Origin: JAHEKB01 sp049115575
Lineage (GTDB): Bacteria; Bacteroidota; Bacteroidia; NS11-12g; UBA9320
Direction: 5' to 3'
DNA: 64,000 nucleotides
Assembly (NCBI GenBank): GCA_049115575.1
Contig: JAGDZU010000004.1
Coordinates: 434,001-498,000, forward strand
Shown: positions 9,597-19,346 of the stretch, one piece after another
Layout: each line of letters begins with the position of its first letter
Position numbering within the stretch: position 1 is the first letter of the stretch
Notes under the pieces: generated by a model
What the model saw: only the letters and a program-made list of their open reading frames with translations
What the model was told of the DNA's origin: nothing
The model's database searches: none
Program-made: the position numbers and the translations under genes

Positions 9597-10991
9597 ATGA
9601 ATACTTACGATCTTATCGTCATAGGTTCTGGGCCAGGTGGTTACGTCTGCGCTATCAGAGCAGCACAATTGGGAATGAAGACCGCCATTATTGAAAAATA
9701 CAATACATTAGGTGGAACCTGTTTAAATGTAGGTTGTATTCCTTCCAAGGCTCTTTTGGATTCTTCGGAAAATTTTCACGCGGCAAAATCAAAGTTTCCT
9801 GCACATGGTATCATTATAGACGAACCTAAAGTGGATTTCACTCAAATGGTGAACAGAAAACAATCTGTAGTTGATCAAATGACTAAGGGTGTAGACTTTC
9901 TTATGAAGAAAAACAAAGTAGACGTCTTTACTGGAGTGGGTTCATTTGTTGATGCCAATACTATAGAAATCAAAGGCGAAAAGACAGAAAAAATTAGTGG
10001 TAAAAACATTGTTATTGCTACGGGCTCCAAACCTTCTTCACTGCCTGGAATGGAGATTGACAAGAAACGAATCATTAGTTCAACAGAAGCGTTGAGCTTG
10101 AAGGAAATTCCACAGCACTTGATAGTTATTGGTGGTGGAGTTATTGGAATGGAGTTGGGTTCAGTTTATAGAAGACTCGGATCTGAAGTATCTGTTGTGG
10201 AATATGCAGACAGCATTATTCCAACTATGGATGCAGCCTTGGGCAAGGAATTAGGCAGAGTGATGAAGAAACAGAAAATGAAAATGTATCTGGGTCATAA
10301 AGTCACTTCTGTAAGCTCTAAAGGAAAAAAGGTCACAGTTAAAGCCGAAGGCAAGAAAGGCGAAGTAATACTCGAAGGTGATTACTGTTTGGTAGCTGTT
10401 GGCAGAAGACCTTATACAGAAGGTTTGAATGCAGACAAAGCAGGCGTTCAGTTGGATGATAGAGGTAGAATAGAAGTGAATGAACATTTACAGACTAATA
10501 TCCCTAATATTTATGCCATAGGCGATGTGGTAAAAGGCGCAATGCTAGCTCATAAGGCTGAAGAAGAAGGAGTAGCAGTTGCCGAATTACTCGCCGGTGA
10601 GAAGCCACACATTAATTATAATTTGATTCCAGGGGTAGTCTATACTTGGCCAGAAGTGGCAGGTGTAGGTGCTACTGAGGAAGAGTTGAAAGCAGCGGGC
10701 AAGGAATACAAAATAGGTCAATTCCCATTCAGGGCAAATGGGCGTGCTGTTGCTGGTATGGACTTAGACGGCTTTGTTAAGATCATTGCAGATAAAGAAA
10801 CTGATGAAGTTCTAGGGGCTCACATGATTGGGCCACGAGTTGCAGATCTAATTGCTGAAATGGCTGTAGCAATGGAATTCAGAGCAAGTGCTGAGGATAT
10901 TGGCAGAATATGTCACGCTCACCCAACTACAAGTGAAGTAACTAAAGAGGCAGCTTTAGCTGCTACAAGCAACCGAGCTATCCATTCTTAA
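9597..10991 (+). CDS. lpdA: Dihydrolipoyl dehydrogenase (E3)
   Basis: A 464-residue flavoprotein disulfide reductase, the E3 component of 2-oxoacid dehydrogenase complexes. The N-terminal FAD motif GSGPGG, the redox-active disulfide GGTCLNVGCIPSKA, the NAD-binding GGGVIGME, the second FAD motif AIGDV and the C-terminal His-Glu pair in HAHPTTSE are all visible. The start is set at the ATG at 9597; a longer open frame reaches back into gldH but adds nothing conserved. It ends exactly where icd ends on the other strand. Confidence 0.97.
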   Translation: MNTYDLIVIGSGPGGYVCAIRAAQLGMKTAIIEKYNTLGGTCLNVGCIPSKALLDSSENFHAAKSKFPAHGIIIDEPKVDFTQMVNRKQSVVDQMTKGVDFLMKKNKVDVFTGVGSFVDANTIEIKGEKTEKISGKNIVIATGSKPSSLPGMEIDKKRIISSTEALSLKEIPQHLIVIGGGVIGMELGSVYRRLGSEVSVVEYADSIIPTMDAALGKELGRVMKKQKMKMYLGHKVTSVSSKGKKVTVKAEGKKGEVILEGDYCLVAVGRRPYTEGLNADKAGVQLDDRGRIEVNEHLQTNIPNIYAIGDVVKGAMLAHKAEEEGVAVAELLAGEKPHINYNLIPGVVYTWPEVAGVGATEEELKAAGKEYKIGQFPFRANGRAVAGMDLDGFVKIIADKETDEVLGAHMIGPRVADLIAEMAVAMEFRASAEDIGRICHAHPTTSEVTKEAALAATSNRAIHS

Positions 10992-13223
10992 TTATTGACT
11001 TCCTAAACGGCCTTCTACAATAGAATTGAAGGTTTGGCTTGGACGCATTATTTCGGAGGCGACCTCATCGTCTGGCAAGTAATACCCTTTTAGATCTACA
11101 GAATTTCCTTGAACAGCATTTAGTTCACCAACTATGGTAGCTTCATTTGAAGAAAGCGCCTCTGCTATTGGAGTGAAATGCGCTTTCAAGTCAGCATCTA
11201 CATTTTGATTTGCTAATTCTTGAGCCCAATAAGAAGTAATAAAATAATGACTTCCTCTATTATCTATAGAACCCAATCTACGCTGCGGTGATTTATTATT
11301 CTCTAACAATCTTTCTGTTGCTTGGTCTAATGTTTCTCCCAAAACCTTTGCTTTGGAGTTTCCATATTGTTCACTCAAATGTTCAAGAGAAACAGATAAA
11401 GCAAGAAATTCCCCTAGAGAATCCCATCGGAGATAATTATCAGCAACCAACTGTTGAACATGTTTAGGTGCAGAACCACCCGCCCCTGTTTCAAATAACC
11501 CACCACCATTCATCAAAGGAACAATAGACAGCATTTTAGCACTGGTTCCCAATTCCAAGATTGGAAATAAATCCGTTAAATAATCTCTCAAGACATTACC
11601 TGTAACGGATATGGTGTTCATTCCTTTATTTAAGCGGTCTAAAGTATAATGTGTGGCTTCTACCGGGGACAAAATCTTGATGTCGAGACCTGATGTATCG
11701 TGATTTTGTAAGTAACCACTTACTTTTTTTATTAATTGAGCATCATGTGAGCGATTTTCGTCTAACCAAAAGATAGCTGGCCAACCAGTTGCTCTAGCTC
11801 GACTCACCGCCAATTTCACCCAATCCTGAACCGGAGCATCCTTCACTTGACACATTCTCCATATATCGCCTTGACTCACATTCATTTCAGCCCAGACTTC
11901 ACCACGATCATCAATCACTTTGATTGTGCCTTTATATGGTATTTCAAATGTTTTGTCATGTGAGCCATATTCTTCTGCTTTCTGAGCCATTAATCCAACG
12001 TTTGGAACAGTGCCCATTGTTGTTGGATCAAAGGCGCCATTTTTTTTACAGAAATCTATGGTAGCCGCATAAACACCGGCATAGCTGCTATCAGGAATCA
12101 CTGCTACTGCATCTTGAGCGTTACCGTCCTTATCCCACATTTTGCCAGATGTTCGAATCATTGCAGGCATGGACGCATCTATTATTACATCGCTGGGAAC
12201 GTGTAAGTTGGTAATCCCTTTATCAGAATTAACCATGGCTAAATCTGGACCATTGCTTATACAGGCATTTACGCTTGCCAATATCTCCACTCTTTCAGTC
12301 TCTGGTAGCTCATTCACTTTGGCCAACAAATCACCTAGGCCGTTGTTCACATTAACCCCAATTGATTTTAATTTATCTCCATACTGTTCAAAAACGGGTT
12401 TGAAGTAAGAACGGACCGCATGACCAAAAATGATTGGATCAGACACCTTCATCATGGTAGCCTTCATATGCAGAGAAAGCAAAATATCCTTTTCCTTAGC
12501 ATCCCTTATTTGTTGATCTAGAAAGGCCACAAGCTTGTCTTTGCTCATGAAAGTCATATCAAAAATCTCACCTTCTTGTATAGCTATATCCTCTTTTAAA
12601 GTTTGTACTTCTCCATCACTTCCTTCCAATACAATTCTCAAGGAAGTTGCATAATTTATACAGACGGATTCCTCATTAGATCTGAAATCCCCGTTCTGCA
12701 TACTTGCCACATAAGATTTAGAATCAGAAGACCACTCCCCCATACTATGAGGATTCTTTTTGGCAAAATTCTTCACTGCCATAGGTGCTCTTCTGTCTGA
12801 ATTTCCCTCTCTCAAAACTGGGTTAACAGCACTCCCTTTCACTTTGTCGTATCTCGATTTTATTTCCTTGTCCTTGTCTGAATTAGTCTTATGCGGATAT
12901 GAAGGTACTGCATAACCTTTGGCTTGCAACTCTTCTATAGCTGCTTCTAATTGTGGCATAGAAGCACTAATATTTGGAAGCTTTATAATGTTGGCCTCTG
13001 GTTGCTTTGCTAAATCACCTAGTTGAGAAAGCGAATCAGTCACTCTTTGATCGTTTTCCAAATACTCAGGAAAAACCGCGAGAATTCTACCGGCTAAAGA
13101 AATATCTTCTACCTCAATATCAATTCCTGCTTGCTTGGTAAAAGCCTGAACAACTGGCAAAAAGGAATACGTTGCCAAAGCCGGCGCTTCATCCGTCTTG
13201 GTATATCTAATAATTTGCGACAT
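10992..13223 (-). CDS. icd: Isocitrate dehydrogenase, monomeric NADP-dependent type
   Basis: A 743-residue protein of the monomeric IDH class, which differs from the ~420-residue dimeric enzyme in length and layout. It converts isocitrate to 2-oxoglutarate and CO2 in the TCA cycle. Family stretches include the N-terminal KTDEAPALATYS, the SVCINYATSLR region, the metal and substrate region around IDDRGEVWAEM and FWLDENRSHDAQ, and the late GGGLFETGAGGSAPKH. It lies 5 bases downstream of purL on the same strand, so purL and icd may be cotranscribed. Confidence 0.96.
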   Translation of the reverse strand: MSQIIRYTKTDEAPALATYSFLPVVQAFTKQAGIDIEVEDISLAGRILAVFPEYLENDQRVTDSLSQLGDLAKQPEANIIKLPNISASMPQLEAAIEELQAKGYAVPSYPHKTNSDKDKEIKSRYDKVKGSAVNPVLREGNSDRRAPMAVKNFAKKNPHSMGEWSSDSKSYVASMQNGDFRSNEESVCINYATSLRIVLEGSDGEVQTLKEDIAIQEGEIFDMTFMSKDKLVAFLDQQIRDAKEKDILLSLHMKATMMKVSDPIIFGHAVRSYFKPVFEQYGDKLKSIGVNVNNGLGDLLAKVNELPETERVEILASVNACISNGPDLAMVNSDKGITNLHVPSDVIIDASMPAMIRTSGKMWDKDGNAQDAVAVIPDSSYAGVYAATIDFCKKNGAFDPTTMGTVPNVGLMAQKAEEYGSHDKTFEIPYKGTIKVIDDRGEVWAEMNVSQGDIWRMCQVKDAPVQDWVKLAVSRARATGWPAIFWLDENRSHDAQLIKKVSGYLQNHDTSGLDIKILSPVEATHYTLDRLNKGMNTISVTGNVLRDYLTDLFPILELGTSAKMLSIVPLMNGGGLFETGAGGSAPKHVQQLVADNYLRWDSLGEFLALSVSLEHLSEQYGNSKAKVLGETLDQATERLLENNKSPQRRLGSIDNRGSHYFITSYWAQELANQNVDADLKAHFTPIAEALSSNEATIVGELNAVQGNSVDLKGYYLPDDEVASEIMRPSQTFNSIVEGRLGSQ

Positions 13224-13228
13224 GTTTC

Positions 13229-15442
13229 TTACTTAATCTTGTTTTCAATGGCGGTTTCATAACCTACCTCAAATGAACTTAAATCTCCCCAGGAGTTACC
13301 ATCAACAACACAATCTTGACCTTTGACCACACCTAACTCTTCAAAAGGAATAGATAGAGCAGATTTTACCGCATCGAGATTCTCTCTTTTCACAGAAATC
13401 ACAACACGACTCTGAGCCTCTCCAAACCAATATGCATCTTTACGCATCTCCGATGCTTGATTCACATCGAATCCTAGATTTCCATTCATGCCACTTTCTA
13501 GAAGTGTGATGAACAAACCTCCTTCAGACACATCATGAGCGGACTCAATCAATCCAGATGTAATTAGACTGTATAGGTCTGTCTGTAAGGCGTGTTCCTT
13601 ATCGAGGTCAAATGCAGGACAAGGTGAAAGCGCTACTTTTTTAATCTTCGCTAAGTACTGTGAACTCCCAATGTCTTCCACAGATTCGCCAAGCATAAGA
13701 ATGCCATCGCCTTCGTTTTTAAATCCAAGTGTGGTTACATATTCCGGCTTTTCAACCACCCCAACCATTCCTATTGTTGGTGTTGGGAATACAGCATTTC
13801 CTTTGGAATCTTGATTGTAGAAACTCACGTTTCCACCTGTTACAGGAGTATTGAACTTTAGACATGCAGCTTTCATGCCTTCAATTGCATTCTTAAACTG
13901 CCAATACACTCCTTTGTCATAAGGGTTACCAAAATTCAAACAATTCGTTACTCCGCTGGGAACACCTCCTGAGCACACAATATTTCTCGCAGCTTCTGAT
14001 ACGGCAATTGCCGTTCCCTTTTCAGGGTTAGCATGTACATATCTTGAATTGCAATCAACTGTTAAAGCAAGGCTTCTATCTGTATCCTTTATTTTTACAA
14101 TGGCTGCATCACTTTTCTTATTTGTGCTTTGATTTACAGTACCCACCATGGAGTCATATTGTCTGTAAACCCAACGCTTAGAAGCAATATTGGGCAACAT
14201 GCTTAATTCCCTTGCAGTTTGAACCATATCCGATGGTTCATCAATAGAATTAGCGTCAAAGGCCTCTACATCTTTAACATATGCAGGCTCTTCCCATTCT
14301 CTGTGATATACCGGAGCTCCTCCTCCAAGTGCTAAGCTCTCAGCCGGGATTTCAGCTTCTAACGCACCATCTTTCCAATATTCTACATTGCCAGTATCGG
14401 TTACTTCACCAATTTGATTGTATGTAATATCCCATTTATCCAAAATGGCTTCAACATCTTTCTCTCTACCTTTTTCAACCACAGCCAACATGCGTTCTTG
14501 TGATTCGGAAAGCAAAATTTCCCAACCCTTCATATCATCTTGCCTCAATGGAACTTTGGACAGGTCTATACGCATACCTGTTTCACTTTTCGCACTCATT
14601 TCCGAAGTAGAACAAGTAATTCCAGCGGCACCCATATCCTGTAATCCAACTATAGCACCTGTGGTCATTAATTCCATAGTGGCCTCTAATATCAATTTCT
14701 CCCAAAAAGGATCGCCCACTTGAACTGCAGGAAGATCATCCATCGCATCTTCGCCTATATCTTTACTTGCAAAAGCAGCTCCAGCAATTCCATCTTTTCC
14801 AGTGGCAGAACCGTATATATAAACTGGATTACCAACTCCTTCGGCAATAGCAGAAATCTCATCTCCTACATTCATTATTCCAACACTCATTGCATTCACC
14901 AAAATATTGGTCTCATAACAATCGTCGAAATACACTTCACCGCCAACAGTTGGAATTCCAAAACTGTTGCCATAATCTCCTATCCCTTTTACTACTCCTT
15001 TCATCAACCATTTGGTTCTATCTGTATCAATATTTCCAAATCGCAAAGAGTTTAACTGAGCAATTGGTCTAGCTCCCATTGAAAAAATATCGCGATTGAT
15101 TCCTCCAACTCCTGTTGCCGCTCCTTGATATGGCTCTATTGCGCTAGGATGGTTGTGAGATTCAATTTTAAAGCAGCATGCCAATCCATCACCTATGTCT
15201 ACCAAACCTGCGTTTTCTTCACCGGCTTCGGCTAACATCATTGGGCCTTCTTTTGGCAATTTCTTTAACCAAACTATGGAGTTTTTGTAAGAACAATGTT
15301 CGCTCCACATTACTGAATAAATACTCAGTTCTGTGAAGTTTGGAGTTCTTCCCATGACCTCTTTAATCTTGTTGAATTCCTCCTCGTTAATTCCAAGCTC
15401 AATCGCCTGTGCTAGTGTAGCTTCTTGTGGTGCTGTGCTCAT
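13229..15442 (-). CDS. purL: Phosphoribosylformylglycinamidine synthase, small PurL type
   Basis: A 737-residue ATP-dependent FGAM synthase of the short PurL type, which works with separate PurQ (glutaminase) and PurS proteins; neither is in this window. Typical stretches are the N-terminal WSEHCSYKNS, SHNHPSAIEPYQGAATGVGGI, the GVGDYGNS-like GIGDYGNSFG and GGNVSFYN. The start is placed at the ATG at 15442 (MSTAPQ). The frame stays open for 20 more codons to 15502, but that stretch is unlike known PurL starts. Many Bacteroidota instead carry a ~1,200-residue fused PurL, so the short form is worth noting. Confidence 0.95.
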   Translation of the reverse strand: MSTAPQEATLAQAIELGINEEEFNKIKEVMGRTPNFTELSIYSVMWSEHCSYKNSIVWLKKLPKEGPMMLAEAGEENAGLVDIGDGLACCFKIESHNHPSAIEPYQGAATGVGGINRDIFSMGARPIAQLNSLRFGNIDTDRTKWLMKGVVKGIGDYGNSFGIPTVGGEVYFDDCYETNILVNAMSVGIMNVGDEISAIAEGVGNPVYIYGSATGKDGIAGAAFASKDIGEDAMDDLPAVQVGDPFWEKLILEATMELMTTGAIVGLQDMGAAGITCSTSEMSAKSETGMRIDLSKVPLRQDDMKGWEILLSESQERMLAVVEKGREKDVEAILDKWDITYNQIGEVTDTGNVEYWKDGALEAEIPAESLALGGGAPVYHREWEEPAYVKDVEAFDANSIDEPSDMVQTARELSMLPNIASKRWVYRQYDSMVGTVNQSTNKKSDAAIVKIKDTDRSLALTVDCNSRYVHANPEKGTAIAVSEAARNIVCSGGVPSGVTNCLNFGNPYDKGVYWQFKNAIEGMKAACLKFNTPVTGGNVSFYNQDSKGNAVFPTPTIGMVGVVEKPEYVTTLGFKNEGDGILMLGESVEDIGSSQYLAKIKKVALSPCPAFDLDKEHALQTDLYSLITSGLIESAHDVSEGGLFITLLESGMNGNLGFDVNQASEMRKDAYWFGEAQSRVVISVKRENLDAVKSALSIPFEELGVVKGQDCVVDGNSWGDLSSFEVGYETAIENKIK

Positions 15443-15604
15443 GCTGAAAATATGAGCCGCGAAATTAGCTAAGCGCGGCTTTATAGCCGAATTTTCAACC
15501 ACATTTATTGAGCTTAGATTTCCACTGTTTTTTATATCATATGTTCAATGCCATGTCTCACTGATTTTTACTTTCTAATATTGCCAAATTGAAATAGATT
15601 TGTG

Positions 15605-15700
15605 CCTACAAAGGGGTGCCTGAAAAGGCTGAGATGATACCCTTTCTCAACTCCGTTGAGAGGAACCTGATTCGGCTAGTACCGACGTAGGGATTGTATC
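15605..15700 (+). promoter_or_regulatory. TPP (thiamine pyrophosphate) riboswitch
   Basis: The THI-box signature is clear: GGGGTGCC at 15613-15620, GGCTGAGATGATACC at about 15628-15642, a variable hairpin closed by CTCAAC/GTTGAG, then GAACCTGAT, CTAGTACCGACGTAGGGAT near 15663-15694. ACAA at 15608-15611 can close P1 with TTGT at 15694-15697. It lies directly before a TonB-dependent receptor gene, so thiamine pyrophosphate should repress that receptor. Confidence 0.95.
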
Positions 15701-15707
15701 AACTTAC

Positions 15708-15726
15708 CTCCCCCTATAAAAGGGAG
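15708..15726 (+). promoter_or_regulatory. Possible riboswitch expression platform hairpin at the start codon
   Basis: CTCCC (15708-15712) can pair with GGGAG (15722-15726), forming a five-pair hairpin that ends one base before the ATG at 15728. There is no U-tract, so control by hiding the translation start fits better than transcription termination. This is an inference from pairing potential only. Confidence 0.45.
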
Positions 15727-15727
15727 T

Positions 15728-18175
15728 ATGAAGAAATTAATTTTATGTATTGGTCTTTGCTTGTTTATCCAGGATTTACAAGCTCAAATTGTATTAAGTG
15801 GTAAAGTAATTGATGCTTTGGATGGCAAAGCAATTGCACTTGTAAACGTTTCTGTGATTAATGAGAGTTCTTCTTATAGTGCAACTACGGATGAACTCGG
15901 AAATTTTCTGCTGGATATTCCTGCTGGCAGTTACAGCTTAACTTTTAGCCATATTGCTTATCAACCCACAACATCAAACATCACACTCAAAGAGAATTCA
16001 AGTCAAATATACTATCTCAGTAAAAGCAATAATCTCATCGGAGTTACAGAAGTCTCCGCTTTGAGAGTGAACAGAAAAGTACCTAGCACTACGAGCTATA
16101 TTTCTAAAAGCGAGATCCTACTTTTAGATCAGTCTAAAGACTTTCCGTTTTTGCTAAACTCAAGTCCATCAACGGTGGTATTCTCAGACGCAGGAAATGG
16201 CGTTGGTTATACTGGTATTAGAATTCGAGGAATAGACCCCACCAGGGTGAATGTGACTATAAACGATATCCCGCTCAATGATGCGGAAGGTCAAGGTGTG
16301 TTTTGGGTAAATCTTCCCGATATGGCTAGCTCAACTGCATCTGTTCAGATTCAAAGAGGCGTTGGCACATCTACCAATGGCGCTGCAGCATTTGGGGCCA
16401 GTGTTAATATTCAAACAGATGCTCTGTCTAAAAATAAATACCTCAATGCTACTATAGGTATGGGCTCATTTAACACTAGGCGGTATTCCTTAAGTGCAGG
16501 AAGCGGTGAATTAGGTGGTGGATGGAGAGTGCAAGCAAGAGGAAGTTATATTTCCTCAGAAGGCTTCATAGATCGCGCTTCAACCAATCTTCAATCAGGA
16601 CAACTTACCGTGGGGAAATACGGTAAAAAAAGCATACTCAAAGCCAATATAATGTTGGGAAGGGAACGCACTTATCAGGCCTGGTGGGGAGTACCGCAAG
16701 TCAAGTTTCAGGGAGACCAAGACGGAATAGAGAATTTTATTAATCAACTATGGATAACGGGTTCAGATAAAGAAAATTTACTCAATTCAAAGCCCGAGAC
16801 TTACAACTACTACACTTACCAAAACGAGGTAGATGATTATGGTCAAGATCACTATCAGTTGTTCTATCAATACCAAATAAAACCTAAATCTCTGCTCAAA
16901 ACAGCGGCTCATTATACCAGAGGAAAGGGTTATTTCGAGCAATTCATCTCCGAAGATTTGCTCAGCAATTATGGAATCCCCAATCATGTAGTTGGCACAG
17001 ACACTTTTGAATATGCAGATGTGGTGAGAAGAAGGTGGCTAGACAACCACTTCTATGGAACCGTTTTGAGTTTTCACAGTCACGCTGGAAGTAATGAGTT
17101 AACTATTGGTCTCAGTGCAAATCAATACTTAGGTCGGCATTTTGGTGAAGCCATACAAACAGAGTTTACTTCTTACGAATCTCTCAACGCCATTTATTAT
17201 GATAACGACGCTACTAAAAACGACGGCAATGCTTATATAAAATACTTGCGATCATTTGGTAAACTAAAGACCTATGTAGATGCTCAATACAGAAGAATTA
17301 ACTACCAATTCTTAGGGATAGATGACAGTGGAAACCCGGAAGAACAAACAGTCAATTATGGATTTTTTAATCCTAAGTTTGGCTTAACATTTGATATTCT
17401 CAACAATCTTTCAATTAAGGCTATTTACGCTATAGGCAACAGAGAACCCGTTAGAGATGATCTTATAAACTCTTCCCCTAGCAGCAGACCTTCTCACGAA
17501 CATCTAAAAAACGCTGAATTCAATCTGCAGTTCAGATCGGTGAATTTCAATTTTTCCATGACCCTGTATCAAATGAACTATGATAATGCACTGGTCTTAA
17601 ATGGTCAGGTGAATGACGTTGGGGCATTTACAAGAATTAATGTTGAATCTGCCCTTAGAAAAGGAGTTGAATTTGATGTGAGTACGAATCTGTCTTCCAA
17701 TCTCCAGATTATGGGAAACCTAAGTCTGTCTTCCAACAAAATTGATAATTATACTGAATATGTAGACGACTGGACTAACGGTGGGCAAATAGCTTATAGT
17801 TATGAGAATACGGATATTGCATTTTCACCTAATGCAGTAGCATCGGCTATTATGGAAATGGCACTTGTAAAAGGGGTAAGTCTAGGCGTATCTTCTAAAT
17901 ATGTTAGCGCTCAATATCTAGACAACACTCAATCAGATGATCGCAGACTGGATGCTTTTAGCACAATAGACGCTTATTTACGTTATAAATCGGGTAAGAA
18001 GTCAACACTTAAAAACTTAAGTTTAACAGCATACATGAATAATATTACAGCTGAGAAGTATGCGCCAAATGGTTATACTTTTTCTGGCGTAATAGATGGT
18101 GATAGAAATTCCTTCAACTACGTCTATCCCATGGCTGGATTTAATTGGATGATTAAGTTGAGTATTGCTTTTTAA
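15728..18175 (+). CDS. TonB-dependent outer membrane receptor, candidate thiamine transporter
   Basis: An 815-residue outer membrane receptor. Residues 1-19 are a signal peptide (ends DLQAQ). A carboxypeptidase-regulatory-like beta domain follows (about 22-100: GKVIDALDGKAIALVNV and GSYSLTFSHIAY), then the plug domain (IRIRGIDPTRVNV, GVGTSTNGAAAFGASVNI) and a 22-strand barrel region ending with aromatic-rich Phe at the C-terminus. TPP-riboswitch-controlled TonB receptors are a known thiamine uptake group in Bacteroidota, so thiamine or a precursor is the likely cargo. No SusD partner follows. The next gene starts 18 bases downstream and may be under the same switch. Confidence 0.92.
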   Translation: MKKLILCIGLCLFIQDLQAQIVLSGKVIDALDGKAIALVNVSVINESSSYSATTDELGNFLLDIPAGSYSLTFSHIAYQPTTSNITLKENSSQIYYLSKSNNLIGVTEVSALRVNRKVPSTTSYISKSEILLLDQSKDFPFLLNSSPSTVVFSDAGNGVGYTGIRIRGIDPTRVNVTINDIPLNDAEGQGVFWVNLPDMASSTASVQIQRGVGTSTNGAAAFGASVNIQTDALSKNKYLNATIGMGSFNTRRYSLSAGSGELGGGWRVQARGSYISSEGFIDRASTNLQSGQLTVGKYGKKSILKANIMLGRERTYQAWWGVPQVKFQGDQDGIENFINQLWITGSDKENLLNSKPETYNYYTYQNEVDDYGQDHYQLFYQYQIKPKSLLKTAAHYTRGKGYFEQFISEDLLSNYGIPNHVVGTDTFEYADVVRRRWLDNHFYGTVLSFHSHAGSNELTIGLSANQYLGRHFGEAIQTEFTSYESLNAIYYDNDATKNDGNAYIKYLRSFGKLKTYVDAQYRRINYQFLGIDDSGNPEEQTVNYGFFNPKFGLTFDILNNLSIKAIYAIGNREPVRDDLINSSPSSRPSHEHLKNAEFNLQFRSVNFNFSMTLYQMNYDNALVLNGQVNDVGAFTRINVESALRKGVEFDVSTNLSSNLQIMGNLSLSSNKIDNYTEYVDDWTNGGQIAYSYENTDIAFSPNAVASAIMEMALVKGVSLGVSSKYVSAQYLDNTQSDDRRLDAFSTIDAYLRYKSGKKSTLKNLSLTAYMNNITAEKYAPNGYTFSGVIDGDRNSFNYVYPMAGFNWMIKLSIAF

Positions 18176-18192
18176 AGTCCTAGATTTCCAGC

Positions 18193-19287
18193 GTGAATTG
18201 GAATCAAATTAGGCAAGACCACATAAAGGAAATTAGTAGCTTATACTTAAACACAGCCTCTAATGGTTTAATCCCTCATTCTATTCAACATTCTATGAAT
18301 GATGAGCAGAACAAATTTATGAAGAATCCTTCGGCTTATAGAAATGAGTTCATTTTGAATTCAATTCCCAGTATCCGAAAAAAACTTGCCAGCTTACTAA
18401 ATGCTTCACCGGAGCAATTTGCACTGGTACCAAATTTCAGTATTGGGCTGAACTTACTGCTTCCTTCCCTTCAAATTCAAAAGGTTGGTCTAATTAAAGG
18501 AGACTATCCATCTCTGAATTTACCCTTTACGGAATCAGCTCTCGATGTTGTTTTTCTAGATGATTTAATAAATACTGACTTAAATTCAATAGAGCAATTC
18601 ATAATTCAAAACAACCTAGAACTGCTAGCCATTAGTCATGTACAATGGCTTAATGGCTACGCCATTGATTTGCATGAACTTTCCCAACTTTGTAAGAGAA
18701 ACAATTGCCTTCTTTTAGCAGATGCCACACAGAGTTTTGGCGCTTTGGAAATAGACCTTAAAAAGTCAGAAGTAGATATTTTAGCAGCGAGTTGTTATAA
18801 ATGGGCTTGCGCAGGATTTGGAAATGGATTTATGTATATAGACTCCGAGGTATTGGATAAACATAGACCTAAATCTGCTGGATTTAATAGCACTTCCTTT
18901 CTTCAAGGTAATACCGATTATACGGCAGGTATTCGAAGTTATGAACCAGGACATCATGATCATGAAGCGTTTAAGCGAATGCAATTTGCATTGGATAGAA
19001 TCATTCACATAGGCGTGACTAATATCCAAGCTCGAATTAGCTACTTCATGGATTTATTAATTGGTGAATTGACTAGAAACAATATAGAATTTGTAGGACC
19101 CTTTCCTGAAAAAAATAGATCTGGAATAGTCACTTTAGAATCCAAAGATGGGCTTATTGATTACCTCAATAAATCTGGGGTAGAATGCGTGGAAAGAGAT
19201 AAGAAGATTCGCATTAGTATACATTACTATAACAATGAAGCCGACATAGCTGAGTTCCTTAAGCTATTGCTCAACTATAGTGGCTAG
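18193..19287 (+). CDS. Class V aminotransferase-fold PLP enzyme
   Basis: A 364-residue PLP-dependent enzyme of the class V/NifS-like fold. The segment LLADATQSFGALEIDL (about residues 175-190) holds the cofactor Asp, and AASCYKWACAGFGNGF contains the Schiff-base lysine. The early YLNTASNGLIP segment and the late SGIVTLES and IRISIHYYNN match the fold. Substrate is unknown; relatives include kynureninase, cysteine desulfurases and C-S lyases. It starts with GTG 18 bases after the TPP-controlled receptor and converges on egtD, 59 bases away, so a role as the C-S lyase of ergothioneine synthesis (EgtE-like) is possible but unproven. Confidence 0.8.
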   Translation: MNWNQIRQDHIKEISSLYLNTASNGLIPHSIQHSMNDEQNKFMKNPSAYRNEFILNSIPSIRKKLASLLNASPEQFALVPNFSIGLNLLLPSLQIQKVGLIKGDYPSLNLPFTESALDVVFLDDLINTDLNSIEQFIIQNNLELLAISHVQWLNGYAIDLHELSQLCKRNNCLLLADATQSFGALEIDLKKSEVDILAASCYKWACAGFGNGFMYIDSEVLDKHRPKSAGFNSTSFLQGNTDYTAGIRSYEPGHHDHEAFKRMQFALDRIIHIGVTNIQARISYFMDLLIGELTRNNIEFVGPFPEKNRSGIVTLESKDGLIDYLNKSGVECVERDKKIRISIHYYNNEADIAEFLKLLLNYSG

Positions 19288-19346
19288 AAAACAATGGGCA
19301 GCTTTGATATTAAAAACAGTTTTATTACTCCTAATTGAATTGTAAC

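Noticed and set aside
14418..15072. Several open frames on the plus strand inside purL
   Set aside because: They lie antisense to a well conserved gene, have no family motif and no promoter motif; they are chance shadows.
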